Below are positions 1 through 5,919 of a DNA stretch of 10,819 nucleotides, one piece after another. The notes below the pieces were generated by a model. The model worked only from the letters and a program-made list of their open reading frames with translations, searched no databases and was not told where the DNA came from. Position numbers and translations under genes: made by a program. Origin of the DNA: Candidatus Zixiibacteriota bacterium (GTDB lineage: Bacteria; Zixibacteria; MSB-5A5; GN15; JAAZOE01); contig JAUUYJ010000062.1 in the NCBI GenBank assembly GCA_030588275.1, positions 1-10,819 of the forward strand. Direction: 5' to 3'. Position 1 is the stretch's first letter; each line of letters begins with the position of its first letter.

Positions 1-96
1 AATTATCCGACTAACCCATTTAGTACAAATTAGAATTGTTGTGTTGTATGTGCGATGGACAAATAAATATTGTAGTGATGTACGGCCCCCCTCTCC
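1..96. other. Short non-coding flank downstream of the ATL gene
   Basis: This AT-rich stretch lies beyond the stop codon of the last gene in the minus-strand operon. I see no open frame worth calling, and no GC-rich hairpin followed by a T-run that would be an intrinsic terminator for the leftward operon. A C-rich tract (ggcccccctctcc) sits immediately beside the stop codon, at about 84-96. The operon may therefore continue or end outside the window, or end by another mechanism. Confidence 0.5.
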
Positions 97-435
97 TTAT
101 TTTTCTATTTTGGGTAACCAGCCAAACTGATCTAAATCAATTCGGTCGTACAGGTCGAACTTGACCCCCTCTTTTTCCAGCATCGCTTTCTGAATCTCAT
201 ACCCCTGTGATGGGAGAAGCGAAATCTTTCCCTGCTTATTTATTACCCGATGCCAGGGGAGTTTTTCCTTGTTCGATGAACTGTGAAGTGTCCGAACCAC
301 CTGGCGCGCTCCACGCGGCGATCCGGCCAGAGCGGCTACCTGTCCGTAAAAAGCGACTTTCCCTTTGGGGATTTTTCTGATGATTGCAATGACCCGATTA
401 TGAAATGACTCGTCATTTTTTGTTTTTGTTTTCAT
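97..435 (-). CDS. Alkyltransferase-like protein (ATL, MGMT-family DNA-binding protein)
   Basis: A 112-aa protein made only of the DNA-binding domain of O6-alkylguanine-DNA alkyltransferases. It shows the winged-helix signature: KIPKGKVAFYGQVA (residues 21-34) with the base-flipping-type Tyr30, then RGARQVVRTL (41-50) with Arg44 at the arginine-finger position. The active-site motif reads PWHRVIN (60-66), with Trp61 in place of the methyl-accepting Cys of PCHRV. By family knowledge (E. coli YbaZ, S. pombe Atl1), such proteins cannot transfer alkyl groups; they bind and flip O6-alkylguanine and hand the lesion to nucleotide excision repair. Length matches the family. ATG435 is the first start in frame; its ribosome site is weak (GAG about 9 nt upstream), but the gene begins 11 nt after the panC stop, so it is probably the last gene of the operon. 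Its role has no evident link to vitamin synthesis. Confidence 0.9.
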   Translation of the reverse strand: MKTKTKNDESFHNRVIAIIRKIPKGKVAFYGQVAALAGSPRGARQVVRTLHSSSNKEKLPWHRVINKQGKISLLPSQGYEIQKAMLEKEGVKFDLYDRIDLDQFGWLPKIEK

Positions 436-446
436 ACTGTCATGCT

Positions 447-1298
447 CTATTTAAGCAGGATGTTATCAATCAGGCGAACCTTCCCAAACTTGACCGCCAA
501 TGATGCGACCGTTTTACCTCTGATGTTTCGAACCGTCTCAAGCGAATCCATGTCGGTCAAGGTGATGTAATCGATCAAACCAGATGGTGCCGACTTGGTA
601 ATGATCTTCTTCATCTCCCGCTTAATCTCACTCGCACTCATTTCACCAGCACGAACCATCTTACGGCCAAACCGGAGAGCTTTGATCAACGCAGTTGCTT
701 CGCTCCGATGCGCACCGCTTAAATATTTGTTACGAGAGGACATCGCCAAGCCATCAGGCTCCCGAACGGTCGGGGCGATGATAAATTTAATCGGCCAGTT
801 CAGATCGGATGTCATCCGTTTCAGGACCATTGCCTGCTGGTAATCTTTCATCCCAAAAATCGCATAATCGGGCCGGACGATATTGTAAAGCTTACTGACA
901 ATCGTCGTTACTCCACGAAAATGATTGGGGCGGGAAGCACCCTCAAGCAGACCGGTTAGCTTATCGACGACGACCCAGCTCTGGAAATTATCAGGATAAA
1001 TCTCATCCGCACGCGGCATAAAGACAATCTGGCCACCGACCGAACCGATTTTTCTTATATCATTTTTGGTATCGCGAGGATACCGATCAAAATCTTCGTG
1101 TGGTGCAAACTGAGTCGGATTGACAAAAATCGTCGTCACGACCAGATCCGCTTTCACTTTGGCTTTTTTTATAAGCGATAGATGGCCATCATGCAGAAAG
1201 CCCATCGTCGGCACGATGGCGATTGTCTTGCCCGAAGCAATTATTTGCCGCGATAGTTTTTGCTGAGATTTTATACTGCGAATAACGGTCGGTTTCAT
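447..1298 (-). CDS. panC: Pantothenate synthetase (pantoate--beta-alanine ligase)
   Basis: Cytosolic enzyme that condenses pantoate and beta-alanine with ATP hydrolysis to AMP and PPi, the last step of pantothenate (vitamin B5) synthesis. The 283-aa length is normal. Visible family motifs: VPTMGFLHDGH (29-39), holding the HIGH-like adenylate site with His36 and His39; FVNPTQF (58-64); FGMKDYQQ (148-155) with Lys151; and MSSRNKYL (186-193), the KMSKS-like loop. The start ATG (1298-1296) shares one base with the panB stop in a TAATG arrangement, so it is almost certainly translated by re-initiation from panB. Product and start are both secure. The beta-alanine source (PanD) is not in the window. 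Confidence 0.98.
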   Translation of the reverse strand: MKPTVIRSIKSQQKLSRQIIASGKTIAIVPTMGFLHDGHLSLIKKAKVKADLVVTTIFVNPTQFAPHEDFDRYPRDTKNDIRKIGSVGGQIVFMPRADEIYPDNFQSWVVVDKLTGLLEGASRPNHFRGVTTIVSKLYNIVRPDYAIFGMKDYQQAMVLKRMTSDLNWPIKFIIAPTVREPDGLAMSSRNKYLSGAHRSEATALIKALRFGRKMVRAGEMSASEIKREMKKIITKSAPSGLIDYITLTDMDSLETVRNIRGKTVASLAVKFGKVRLIDNILLK

Positions 1299-2119
1299 TA
1301 CTCCAGAAATGACTCCTCGTCCGAAGGGTAATCACCCGAACGAACGTCGGCTGAAAACTGCTCGGCCGCCTTTTTGATCTGACCGGCAATGTCGGCATAG
1401 CGCCGTACAAATCTTGGCTTAAATTTGTCGTACATCCCGGTAATGTCGTTGACCACCAAAACCTGTCCGTCGCATCCAGCTCCCGATCCGATACCGATGG
1501 TTGCCATCTTAACCTTTTGGCTGATCTCGCTGGCGACCGGTGCTGTGATAAGTTCCAGGACGCAGGAAAAACATCCGGCTTCATCCAATGCCTGGGCCGA
1601 TTCGATCAGGTAGTTGCGTTGCTTCTCGGTTCGTCCCTGGACCTTGTGCCCGCCAAAACGATTAATAGCCTGTGGGGTCAACCCGATATGCCCCATCACC
1701 GGTATGCCCAACTCAATCAGGCGTGTGACAGTCGGTGCCATCTCAATCCCACCCTCAAGCTTGACCGCTTCCGCTCCGGCATCTTTCAAAAATTTACCGG
1801 CATTGGTAACGGCGGTAGCGATTGATGGTTGATACGACATAAACGGCATGTCGGCAATCACTAACGATTTTTCGGTCGCGTCCGAGACGGCGCGGGTATG
1901 AAAAAGCATCCGCTCCATCCCGGCTGATAGTGTGTTATCTTTTCCGTACAAAACCATATTGAGCGAATCACCCACCAACAGAGAATCGACGCCAGCCTCT
2001 TCCAAAATCCGGGCGGTGTAGTAATCGTAAGCGGTCAAAACGACAATTTTCTCACCCTTTTGTTTTTTCTTCAAAAAAGATCGTGCCGTAAATTTTTTAG
2101 TTTTGGATGTTACCGACAT
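1298..2119 (-). CDS. panB: 3-methyl-2-oxobutanoate hydroxymethyltransferase (ketopantoate hydroxymethyltransferase)
   Basis: Transfers a hydroxymethyl group from 5,10-methylene-tetrahydrofolate to alpha-ketoisovalerate, giving ketopantoate, the first committed step of pantothenate synthesis. The TIM-barrel motifs are complete: LTAYDYYTARI (28-38), VGDSLNMVLYG (49-59) with metal-ligand Asp51, IADMPFMSY (88-96) with Asp90, VKLEGG (119-124) with Glu122, GHIGLTPQ (143-150) and LELI (188-191) with the expected catalytic Glu189. Its 273 aa is close to the usual ~265. The frame extends upstream to a TTG at 2149, but I place the start at ATG2119: it has GAGAG 5 nt upstream, is 10 nt past the stop of the kinase gene, and gives the normal PanB N-terminus. 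Dependence on a folate cofactor explains its company with folB and folK. Confidence 0.97.
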   Translation of the reverse strand: MSVTSKTKKFTARSFLKKKQKGEKIVVLTAYDYYTARILEEAGVDSLLVGDSLNMVLYGKDNTLSAGMERMLFHTRAVSDATEKSLVIADMPFMSYQPSIATAVTNAGKFLKDAGAEAVKLEGGIEMAPTVTRLIELGIPVMGHIGLTPQAINRFGGHKVQGRTEKQRNYLIESAQALDEAGCFSCVLELITAPVASEISQKVKMATIGIGSGAGCDGQVLVVNDITGMYDKFKPRFVRRYADIAGQIKKAAEQFSADVRSGDYPSDEESFLE

Positions 2120-2129
2120 AAGACTCTCG

Positions 2130-2792
2130 TTAGAAGGCCGCCCCGTCAATATTTCCCGCCGGGGAATAATAAACGGTATGCGGCTGTGGTTTTTTGATCT
2201 GATCGATCAGGTCGCTTAAGTGCTTTTCATGTTTCACAAAATCAATATCATCCGTTTTGACCACCAACAGGGGGGTCTCGGAGTAATGAAAGAAGAAGGA
2301 ATTGTACGCTTCGTTTAACTGTTCGATATAATCGGGATCAATCCCTTTTTCAATCGCTTTGTTTCGGTGGCGTATCCGTTTCATAATAACCGGGGTCGAG
2401 GCTTGCAGATATACAACCAAGTCGGGCCGGGCGATAGTCTGTTTCAAAACCGAGGCGGTTTTTTGATATAAGCTAAACTCCCGCTCCGACAGATTCACCT
2501 GGGCAAAAAGGGCATCCTTGTCAAAAATATAATCGGTAACAATCTGTTCGATAAACAGGTCTCGCTCCAAAAGGGTTTGAAGCTGGTTGTACCGCGATAG
2601 TAAAAAGAAAATCTGCGCTGGAAAGGCGAACCGTTTCCGATTCTTATAGAAATCGGTCAGAAAGGGGTTGTCGGATGCATCTTCAAGCATCAGTTCGGCT
2701 CTCAGGCGATTGGCCAGCAAGCGGGCCAGGCTGGTTTTGCCGACACCGATGACTCCCTCGACCGCAATATATCGGGGAGCATCCTTAGCCAT
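2130..2792 (-). CDS. Deoxynucleoside kinase family protein (dNK/dGK-dCK type)
   Basis: A 220-aa P-loop kinase of the deoxynucleoside kinase family, expected to phosphorylate deoxyribonucleosides for dNTP salvage. Visible features: P-loop GVIGVGKTS (13-21); LEDASDNPFLTDFY (36-49), the family's substrate-side segment with the catalytic-type Glu37; PAQIFFLLSRYNQLQ (58-72), a typical dNK helix; VTDYIFDKD (85-93) at the place of the ERS/DRS motif; and an Arg-rich lid RIRHRNKAIEKGID (139-152). Substrate specificity (dA/dG, dC or dT) cannot be read from these motifs. A TTG at 2807 could extend the frame by five residues, but ATG2792 has GAGG 9 nt upstream and overlaps the folK stop by 8 nt. It lies inside the folate-pantothenate operon between folK and panB. 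Confidence 0.92.
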   Translation of the reverse strand: MAKDAPRYIAVEGVIGVGKTSLARLLANRLRAELMLEDASDNPFLTDFYKNRKRFAFPAQIFFLLSRYNQLQTLLERDLFIEQIVTDYIFDKDALFAQVNLSEREFSLYQKTASVLKQTIARPDLVVYLQASTPVIMKRIRHRNKAIEKGIDPDYIEQLNEAYNSFFFHYSETPLLVVKTDDIDFVKHEKHLSDLIDQIKKPQPHTVYYSPAGNIDGAAF

Positions 2793-3300
2793 CAAACGTT
2801 GCCTCAAAGGGGGTTACATCCTGATCTTTTAAGCCTTGAATAATTTTGTCGAAACGATCCCCCCCTTCCGGGTTGGTGGCGTCCGGTTCGATATCCAAAA
2901 GGGGAATCAAAACAAAGGCTCTCTGGTGCATGCGGGGATGAGGAATCTGGAGTCGTTCGTTTTTGAAACTGCGGTCTCCGAAGAGGAGGATATCAATATC
3001 GATAACCCGGTCGGCACTCAGTCCCTTTCCCAATCCTTTTCCGATTCTCCCTTGAGTTTTTTCAATCCGCTCGACCTGTTCCAACAGTTGATCCGGTTTG
3101 AGAGAGCAGTCGATTTTGACGATCATATTTAAAAAATCGTTACAGTCTGGCTGACAATCAATCGGCTTTGAATTATAGAGTGGGGAACTTTCCAGTACCG
3201 ATATTCCAACGACATTATCCAGCCGTAAGGTTGCTTGTTTCAAATGCTTGGTGCGATTGCCCAAGTTTGATCCGAGTGACAAGAATACTGTTTCAGCCAT
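2785..3300 (-). CDS. folK: 2-amino-4-hydroxy-6-hydroxymethyldihydropteridine pyrophosphokinase (HPPK)
   Basis: Transfers pyrophosphate from ATP to 6-hydroxymethyl-7,8-dihydropterin, making the substrate that dihydropteroate synthase joins to p-aminobenzoate. The 171 aa show the standard order: VFLSLGSNLGNR (5-16), a substrate-side segment ending in DFLNMIVKI (55-63), IEKTQGRIGKG (79-89), the Mg2+-binding signature DRVIDIDILLFG (97-108) with Asp101 and Asp103, then IPHPRMHQRAFVLIPL (119-134). ATG3300 overlaps the end of folB by 8 nt, and the last codons overlap the kinase start by 8 nt. It directly follows folB, the preceding pathway step. FolP and FolE are not in the window. Confidence 0.96.
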   Translation of the reverse strand: MAETVFLSLGSNLGNRTKHLKQATLRLDNVVGISVLESSPLYNSKPIDCQPDCNDFLNMIVKIDCSLKPDQLLEQVERIEKTQGRIGKGLGKGLSADRVIDIDILLFGDRSFKNERLQIPHPRMHQRAFVLIPLLDIEPDATNPEGGDRFDKIIQGLKDQDVTPFEATFDG

Positions 3301-3706
3301 TTTGGCTTCCTTTATCCGATTCTGACGTACCGATCATCTTATCAGAATCAGGTTGACGACGGGTCACTTCGATCTCAATATGGTCGATATTTCCATTTAT
3401 CGGAGGCATCAGCTTCCTGACGCGCAGACAGACTTCAATGACCAAAAATTTATCCAATATCTCAGTTGCAATCGAAACCGCCAGTCGTTCCAAAAGTGAA
3501 AAAGAGCGATTCTGAACAATCTCGGCAATCAACTCGTAAACGGCCGAATAATCAATCGTATCCTGTAAATGGTCTGACTGACCCGGTTGCGAAAGGTCAA
3601 CACCCAGTTCGCAATCAACCTCAAACCGCCGACCGGTCTCCTTTTCCGCCGCAGTAACGCCATGATAACCATAAAAGGTCATGTTTTCAAGACGAATCCT
3701 ATCCAT
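3293..3706 (-). CDS. folB: Dihydroneopterin aldolase
   Basis: Converts 7,8-dihydroneopterin to 6-hydroxymethyldihydropterin plus glycolaldehyde in folate synthesis. The protein is 137 aa, normal apart from a slightly long polar tail after about residue 118. Active-site residues known from the family are all present: FYGYHGV (11-17), Glu21 in AAEKETGRRF, Tyr53 in IDYSAVY (51-57), Glu73 in SLLERLA (70-76) and Lys98 in VRKLMPPI (96-103). The frame is open further upstream to 3757, but ATG3706 gives the canonical N-terminus MDRIRLENM. It has AAAGGA 9 nt upstream and overlaps the end of the upstream aminotransferase gene by 8 nt. Product is secure. FolK, the next enzyme in the pathway, is encoded immediately after it. 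Confidence 0.95.
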   Translation of the reverse strand: MDRIRLENMTFYGYHGVTAAEKETGRRFEVDCELGVDLSQPGQSDHLQDTIDYSAVYELIAEIVQNRSFSLLERLAVSIATEILDKFLVIEVCLRVRKLMPPINGNIDHIEIEVTRRQPDSDKMIGTSESDKGSQNG

Positions 3707-4871
3707 CGGTTGAGTTCCTTTCGATTGACGTAACAAAAAACTTACCAGCAATCTCAAGCCCCTTCTGATAAACCTCTTTCTCTCCGGTTAATGAAAAGCG
3801 AATATACCCCTCCCCATTTTCCCCGAAGGCGATACCGGGTACTGCCTGAATACCGGTCCGCAGATAGAGCTTTCGGCAAAATCGTCGAGATTGTTTCCGT
3901 CCCGGAAGGCGCACCCAATAAAACGGTCCGGGTCGATTGACTGCCGGCTCAAGGCGCAATTTGGTGCAGATGGCATCGACTATCTCCCGGTTTTGCCGAA
4001 AGCGAGTCTTTAAATTGTCGATCCGTTCTGGCTCCATTTCAAAGGCTGACATCGCCAAGCGTGCCTGGGATCGGTTGATTCCCATACCGAAAACGCGAGC
4101 CGTTTGGCGCAGAGCGCTGATCATCGTCGGTTGTCCAATGGCAAAAGAGAAGGAGGGCAAGGCCATCCCCAAATTATAAGCAAACGAATATATCTCAAGG
4201 GAGACTTTCCGTCCGCCGGGGATACCAAAGAGGGATACCGGGTGAGCTTCATCGCTAAATCGTTCAAAAGCCTGATCCAAAATCAGGATCAGATTATTTT
4301 TCCCGGCCATAATCAGAATTTCAGAAAGCTCATCCCGACTAAGCGCCGTTCCGGTTGGGTTATGCGGGCTATTAATAAATAATGCCTTAGCTAGTCGGGC
4401 TTGGTTACCGGATAAAATATCGAGTGTCGGTTTGAACCGATTCCGCTCGTTCAAATGGTATGGTAACGTTTCGGCTGAGGCGATGGAAGCGGCGGCTCGG
4501 TAATGCCAAATTCCGGGGTCGGGTATCAGGGCAATATCCCCCGGATTAAAATAGGTCAGGGCAAAGAGATTCAGGACCCGTCTGATACCACCATTGAAAA
4601 AGATCTCTTTGGCAGGTTTGATCCGGGCACCAAACCGATTCTGGTACCATTCGGCCACTTTTTCGGCAAGTTCAGCCAACTCTTCCGGCGTCGCCTCGGC
4701 TATCTGATCGACCGCTCCGGAATCTTCCGGGACGGGCCATTTGAATCGGGCCAGATCAAGAATTTCGTGGCGAATTATTTTATGGCGCGGCTTTTTGGGC
4801 AAGAACTCATCTATAACAGGCGGGATGTGGTAGAGCCGATCTGCCTTTTCCAAAACAACTTTTCTTATCAT
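3699..4871 (-). CDS. Class I/II aminotransferase-fold protein lacking the Schiff-base lysine (LL-DAP aminotransferase-like)
   Basis: A 390-aa fold-type I PLP aminotransferase homolog of full normal length, most like the LL-diaminopimelate/aspartate aminotransferase group. Examples are KADRLYHIPP near the N-terminus (9-18), PDPG (117-120), NSPHNPTG (167-174) with Asn171, ILDQAFERF (197-205) with Asp199 at the pyridine-nitrogen position, VPGIAFG (344-350), and EGYIRFSL (354-361) with Arg358 at the carboxylate-binding position. The lysine region, normally like SFSKTYNMTGWRIG, reads SFAYNLGMALPSFS (229-242). It aligns without gaps and puts Tyr232 at the Lys and Ser at the phosphate-side Arg; the Tyr that follows PDPG in relatives is Ile121. 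The frame is intact and the surrounding codons look normal, so this does not look like decay. It may be a PLP-binding pseudoenzyme, a non-canonical enzyme or a regulator. ATG4871 has AAGGA 7 nt upstream; 30 nt separate it from the aldolase, and it overlaps folB by 8 nt. The fold is sure; the function is open. Confidence 0.85.
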   Translation of the reverse strand: MIRKVVLEKADRLYHIPPVIDEFLPKKPRHKIIRHEILDLARFKWPVPEDSGAVDQIAEATPEELAELAEKVAEWYQNRFGARIKPAKEIFFNGGIRRVLNLFALTYFNPGDIALIPDPGIWHYRAAASIASAETLPYHLNERNRFKPTLDILSGNQARLAKALFINSPHNPTGTALSRDELSEILIMAGKNNLILILDQAFERFSDEAHPVSLFGIPGGRKVSLEIYSFAYNLGMALPSFSFAIGQPTMISALRQTARVFGMGINRSQARLAMSAFEMEPERIDNLKTRFRQNREIVDAICTKLRLEPAVNRPGPFYWVRLPGRKQSRRFCRKLYLRTGIQAVPGIAFGENGEGYIRFSLTGEKEVYQKGLEIAGKFFVTSIERNSTDG

Positions 4872-4901
4872 GATTTTTCCTTACAACCCAGACTCATATC
4901 A

Positions 4902-5540
4902 TTAACCTATTATATGACGCAATTCTGCCAACCGTTCAATCTCTTTTTGATCGAGAGAATCAACCGTTCCAATCTGCTTCGCCAGCCAGATTATTCGGGC
5001 CAACTGCTCTACCGTTTCCAGACGATTAAATGCCTGATTGATATCTTTGCCAACCGTTACCAGCCCATGATTTTTTAGCAAAAAGGCGTTATGATCGGCT
5101 GAATATTTATGTAATTCATCCGCCACCGCATCGGTCCCAGGGGGAGAGTAAGAGGTCATGGCGACCGGGCCGACAAACAGTTCAATCTCTGGTAATACCG
5201 GTTCGTTGAGGGATTGATTGGTCACGGCAAAACTGGTTGCATACGGCGGGTGGGCATGTACGCAGGCAGAAATATCGGAGCGATCCTGATACAACCTGAT
5301 ATGCATCCCCATTTCGGAAGAGGGTTGATTAGCGCCGGAAATTTTTTTTCCGTCATAGTCGATTACGACCAAATCTTCAACCGTCATCTCACCTTTGCGA
5401 TAACCGGCCGGGGTGATAAGGATGCGATCATCATCCAATCGAACCGAAATATTACCATCAGTCCCGGCAATGAACTGCCTGTTGTACATCATTTTTCCAA
5501 TCCGAACGATGGCATCGGCACTTACGACTGAATCTGTCAT
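4902..5540 (-). CDS. Class II aldolase/adducin family protein (L-fuculose-1-phosphate aldolase-like)
   Basis: A 212-aa zinc-dependent aldolase-fold protein, close in length to E. coli FucA (215). Motifs: GTDGNISVR (26-34), ITPAGYRKG (42-50) and SSEMGMH (74-80), where Glu76 matches the catalytic acid. Zinc ligands His95 and His97 lie in CVHAHPP (93-99) and His158 in KNHGLVTVG (156-164). All three His and the Glu are present, so it is likely active, but the sugar-phosphate substrate cannot be told; fuculose-1-P, rhamnulose-1-P and ribulose-5-P enzymes and the methylthioribulose-1-P dehydratase share this fold. The frame is open upstream to 5597, but that would start beyond the predicted -10 box. 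ATG5540 has AAGGGA 7 nt upstream and gives the family N-terminus. It is the first gene of the leftward operon; why an aldolase heads a folate/pantothenate operon is unclear. Confidence 0.88.
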   Translation of the reverse strand: MTDSVVSADAIVRIGKMMYNRQFIAGTDGNISVRLDDDRILITPAGYRKGEMTVEDLVVIDYDGKKISGANQPSSEMGMHIRLYQDRSDISACVHAHPPYATSFAVTNQSLNEPVLPEIELFVGPVAMTSYSPPGTDAVADELHKYSADHNAFLLKNHGLVTVGKDINQAFNRLETVEQLARIIWLAKQIGTVDSLDQKEIERLAELRHIIG

Positions 5541-5564
5541 TATGAAATCCCTTTCCAACCAAAA

Positions 5565-5593
5565 AAAATACCAGATTTTCTCTGGCAAGTCAA
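5565..5593 (-). promoter_or_regulatory. Sigma-70-type promoter of the aldolase-to-ATL operon
   Basis: Read on the minus strand, TTGACT (5593-5588) is followed after exactly 17 nt by TATTTT (5570-5565). Transcription would begin near 5558, leaving a leader of about 17 nt that holds AAGGGA and then ATG5540. The spacer contains a perfect 5-bp inverted repeat, CCAGA-ttttc-TCTGG (5571-5585), which could be a small operator half-site pair or chance. It is the best promoter match in the region and the only one I noticed upstream of the eight-gene set. Confidence 0.65.
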
Positions 5594-5790
5594 GCAACGG
5601 GACAGCCTTATTGGGTTGGCGGGGGATCGCTTTATCTTCAGCCTATTGTTCTCGAATGTCATTCAAAATTTATCAGGAGTTGGGTCAGCCGAAGGACTCT
5701 GTTATCAGAAAGTGATAAGCCTTTTCATATCGCATGAGAAAACTATAGATGAAAATTAGGCAATATATTTATTAAAGAGAACAAATTGGG

Positions 5791-5818
5791 TTGACTATTT
5801 GGCCGATTACATTATTTT
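5791..5818 (+). promoter_or_regulatory. Putative promoter of the first FG-GAP repeat gene
   Basis: TTGACT (5791-5796) and TATTTT (5813-5818) are separated by 16 nt. They would give a leader of about 95 nt before ATG5920. The same GGGTTGAC octamer occurs at the corresponding place upstream of the second propeller gene (9197-9204). Sigma factors of Bacteroidetes-like bacteria can use a different consensus, so the match to the E. coli pattern is suggestive only. Confidence 0.4.
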
Positions 5819-5826
5819 TAAATAAT
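5811..5826. repeat. AT-rich perfect palindrome over the putative -10 region
   Basis: ATTATTT (5811-5817), a two-base centre, then AAATAAT (5820-5826): a perfect 7-bp inverted repeat. It covers the predicted -10 element of the rightward gene. It could be a repressor site, or simply a product of the local AT bias. Confidence 0.35.
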
Positions 5827-5919
5827 ACCATTTGATAAAAATAAAATAAATAGCCACACCCAGGGCATGGATAATCATCTTATACAGGCTATCTGATAAA
5901 TATTTGATAAGGAGTAATT

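Larger units (their letters stand above)
5541..5919. other. Divergent intergenic region with no gene
   Basis: The 379 bases between the leftward operon and the rightward propeller gene hold no convincing coding frame; the open frame at 5413-5715 is antisense to the aldolase and ends here. The stretch contains the operon promoter (5565-5593), a second promoter-like site (5791-5818), an AT palindrome (5811-5826) and six copies of TGATAA/TTATCA spread over 5670-5910. The part from about 5700 onward is markedly AT-rich. Confidence 0.7.

Noticed and set aside
1189..1584. A 131-codon minus-strand frame across the panB/panC junction
   Set aside because: It runs in another frame over panB and panC, which are both complete with full motifs. 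The product is Arg/Ser/Trp-rich and domain-free.
2120..2149. TTG start for panB at 2149, and similarly TTG at 2807 for the kinase
   Set aside because: Internal ATG codons at 2119 and 2792 have better Shine-Dalgarno spacing and yield family-typical N-termini.
4141..4200. A frameshift or sequencing error that could explain the missing aminotransferase lysine
   Set aside because: The region was re-read codon by codon. The frame is continuous, and the flanking family motifs before (ILDQAF) and after (SFAIG, then VPGIAFG) are in the same frame, with total segment length equal to relatives. A compensated error remains possible but is not the simplest reading.
4503..5078. A 191-codon plus-strand open frame
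   Set aside because: It is antisense to two well-supported genes (aminotransferase and aldolase) and its product shows no recognisable domain. It looks like a shadow frame caused by codon bias.
5541..5597. Longer aldolase start at 5597
   Set aside because: It adds 19 residues with no family match and would lie upstream of the predicted -10 element. ATG5540 has a good ribosome site.
5702..5718. Short hairpin TTATC-7-GATAA as a terminator
   Set aside because: The 5-bp AT-rich stem has no T-run and is not downstream of any gene. It was kept only as part of the TGATAA motif observation.
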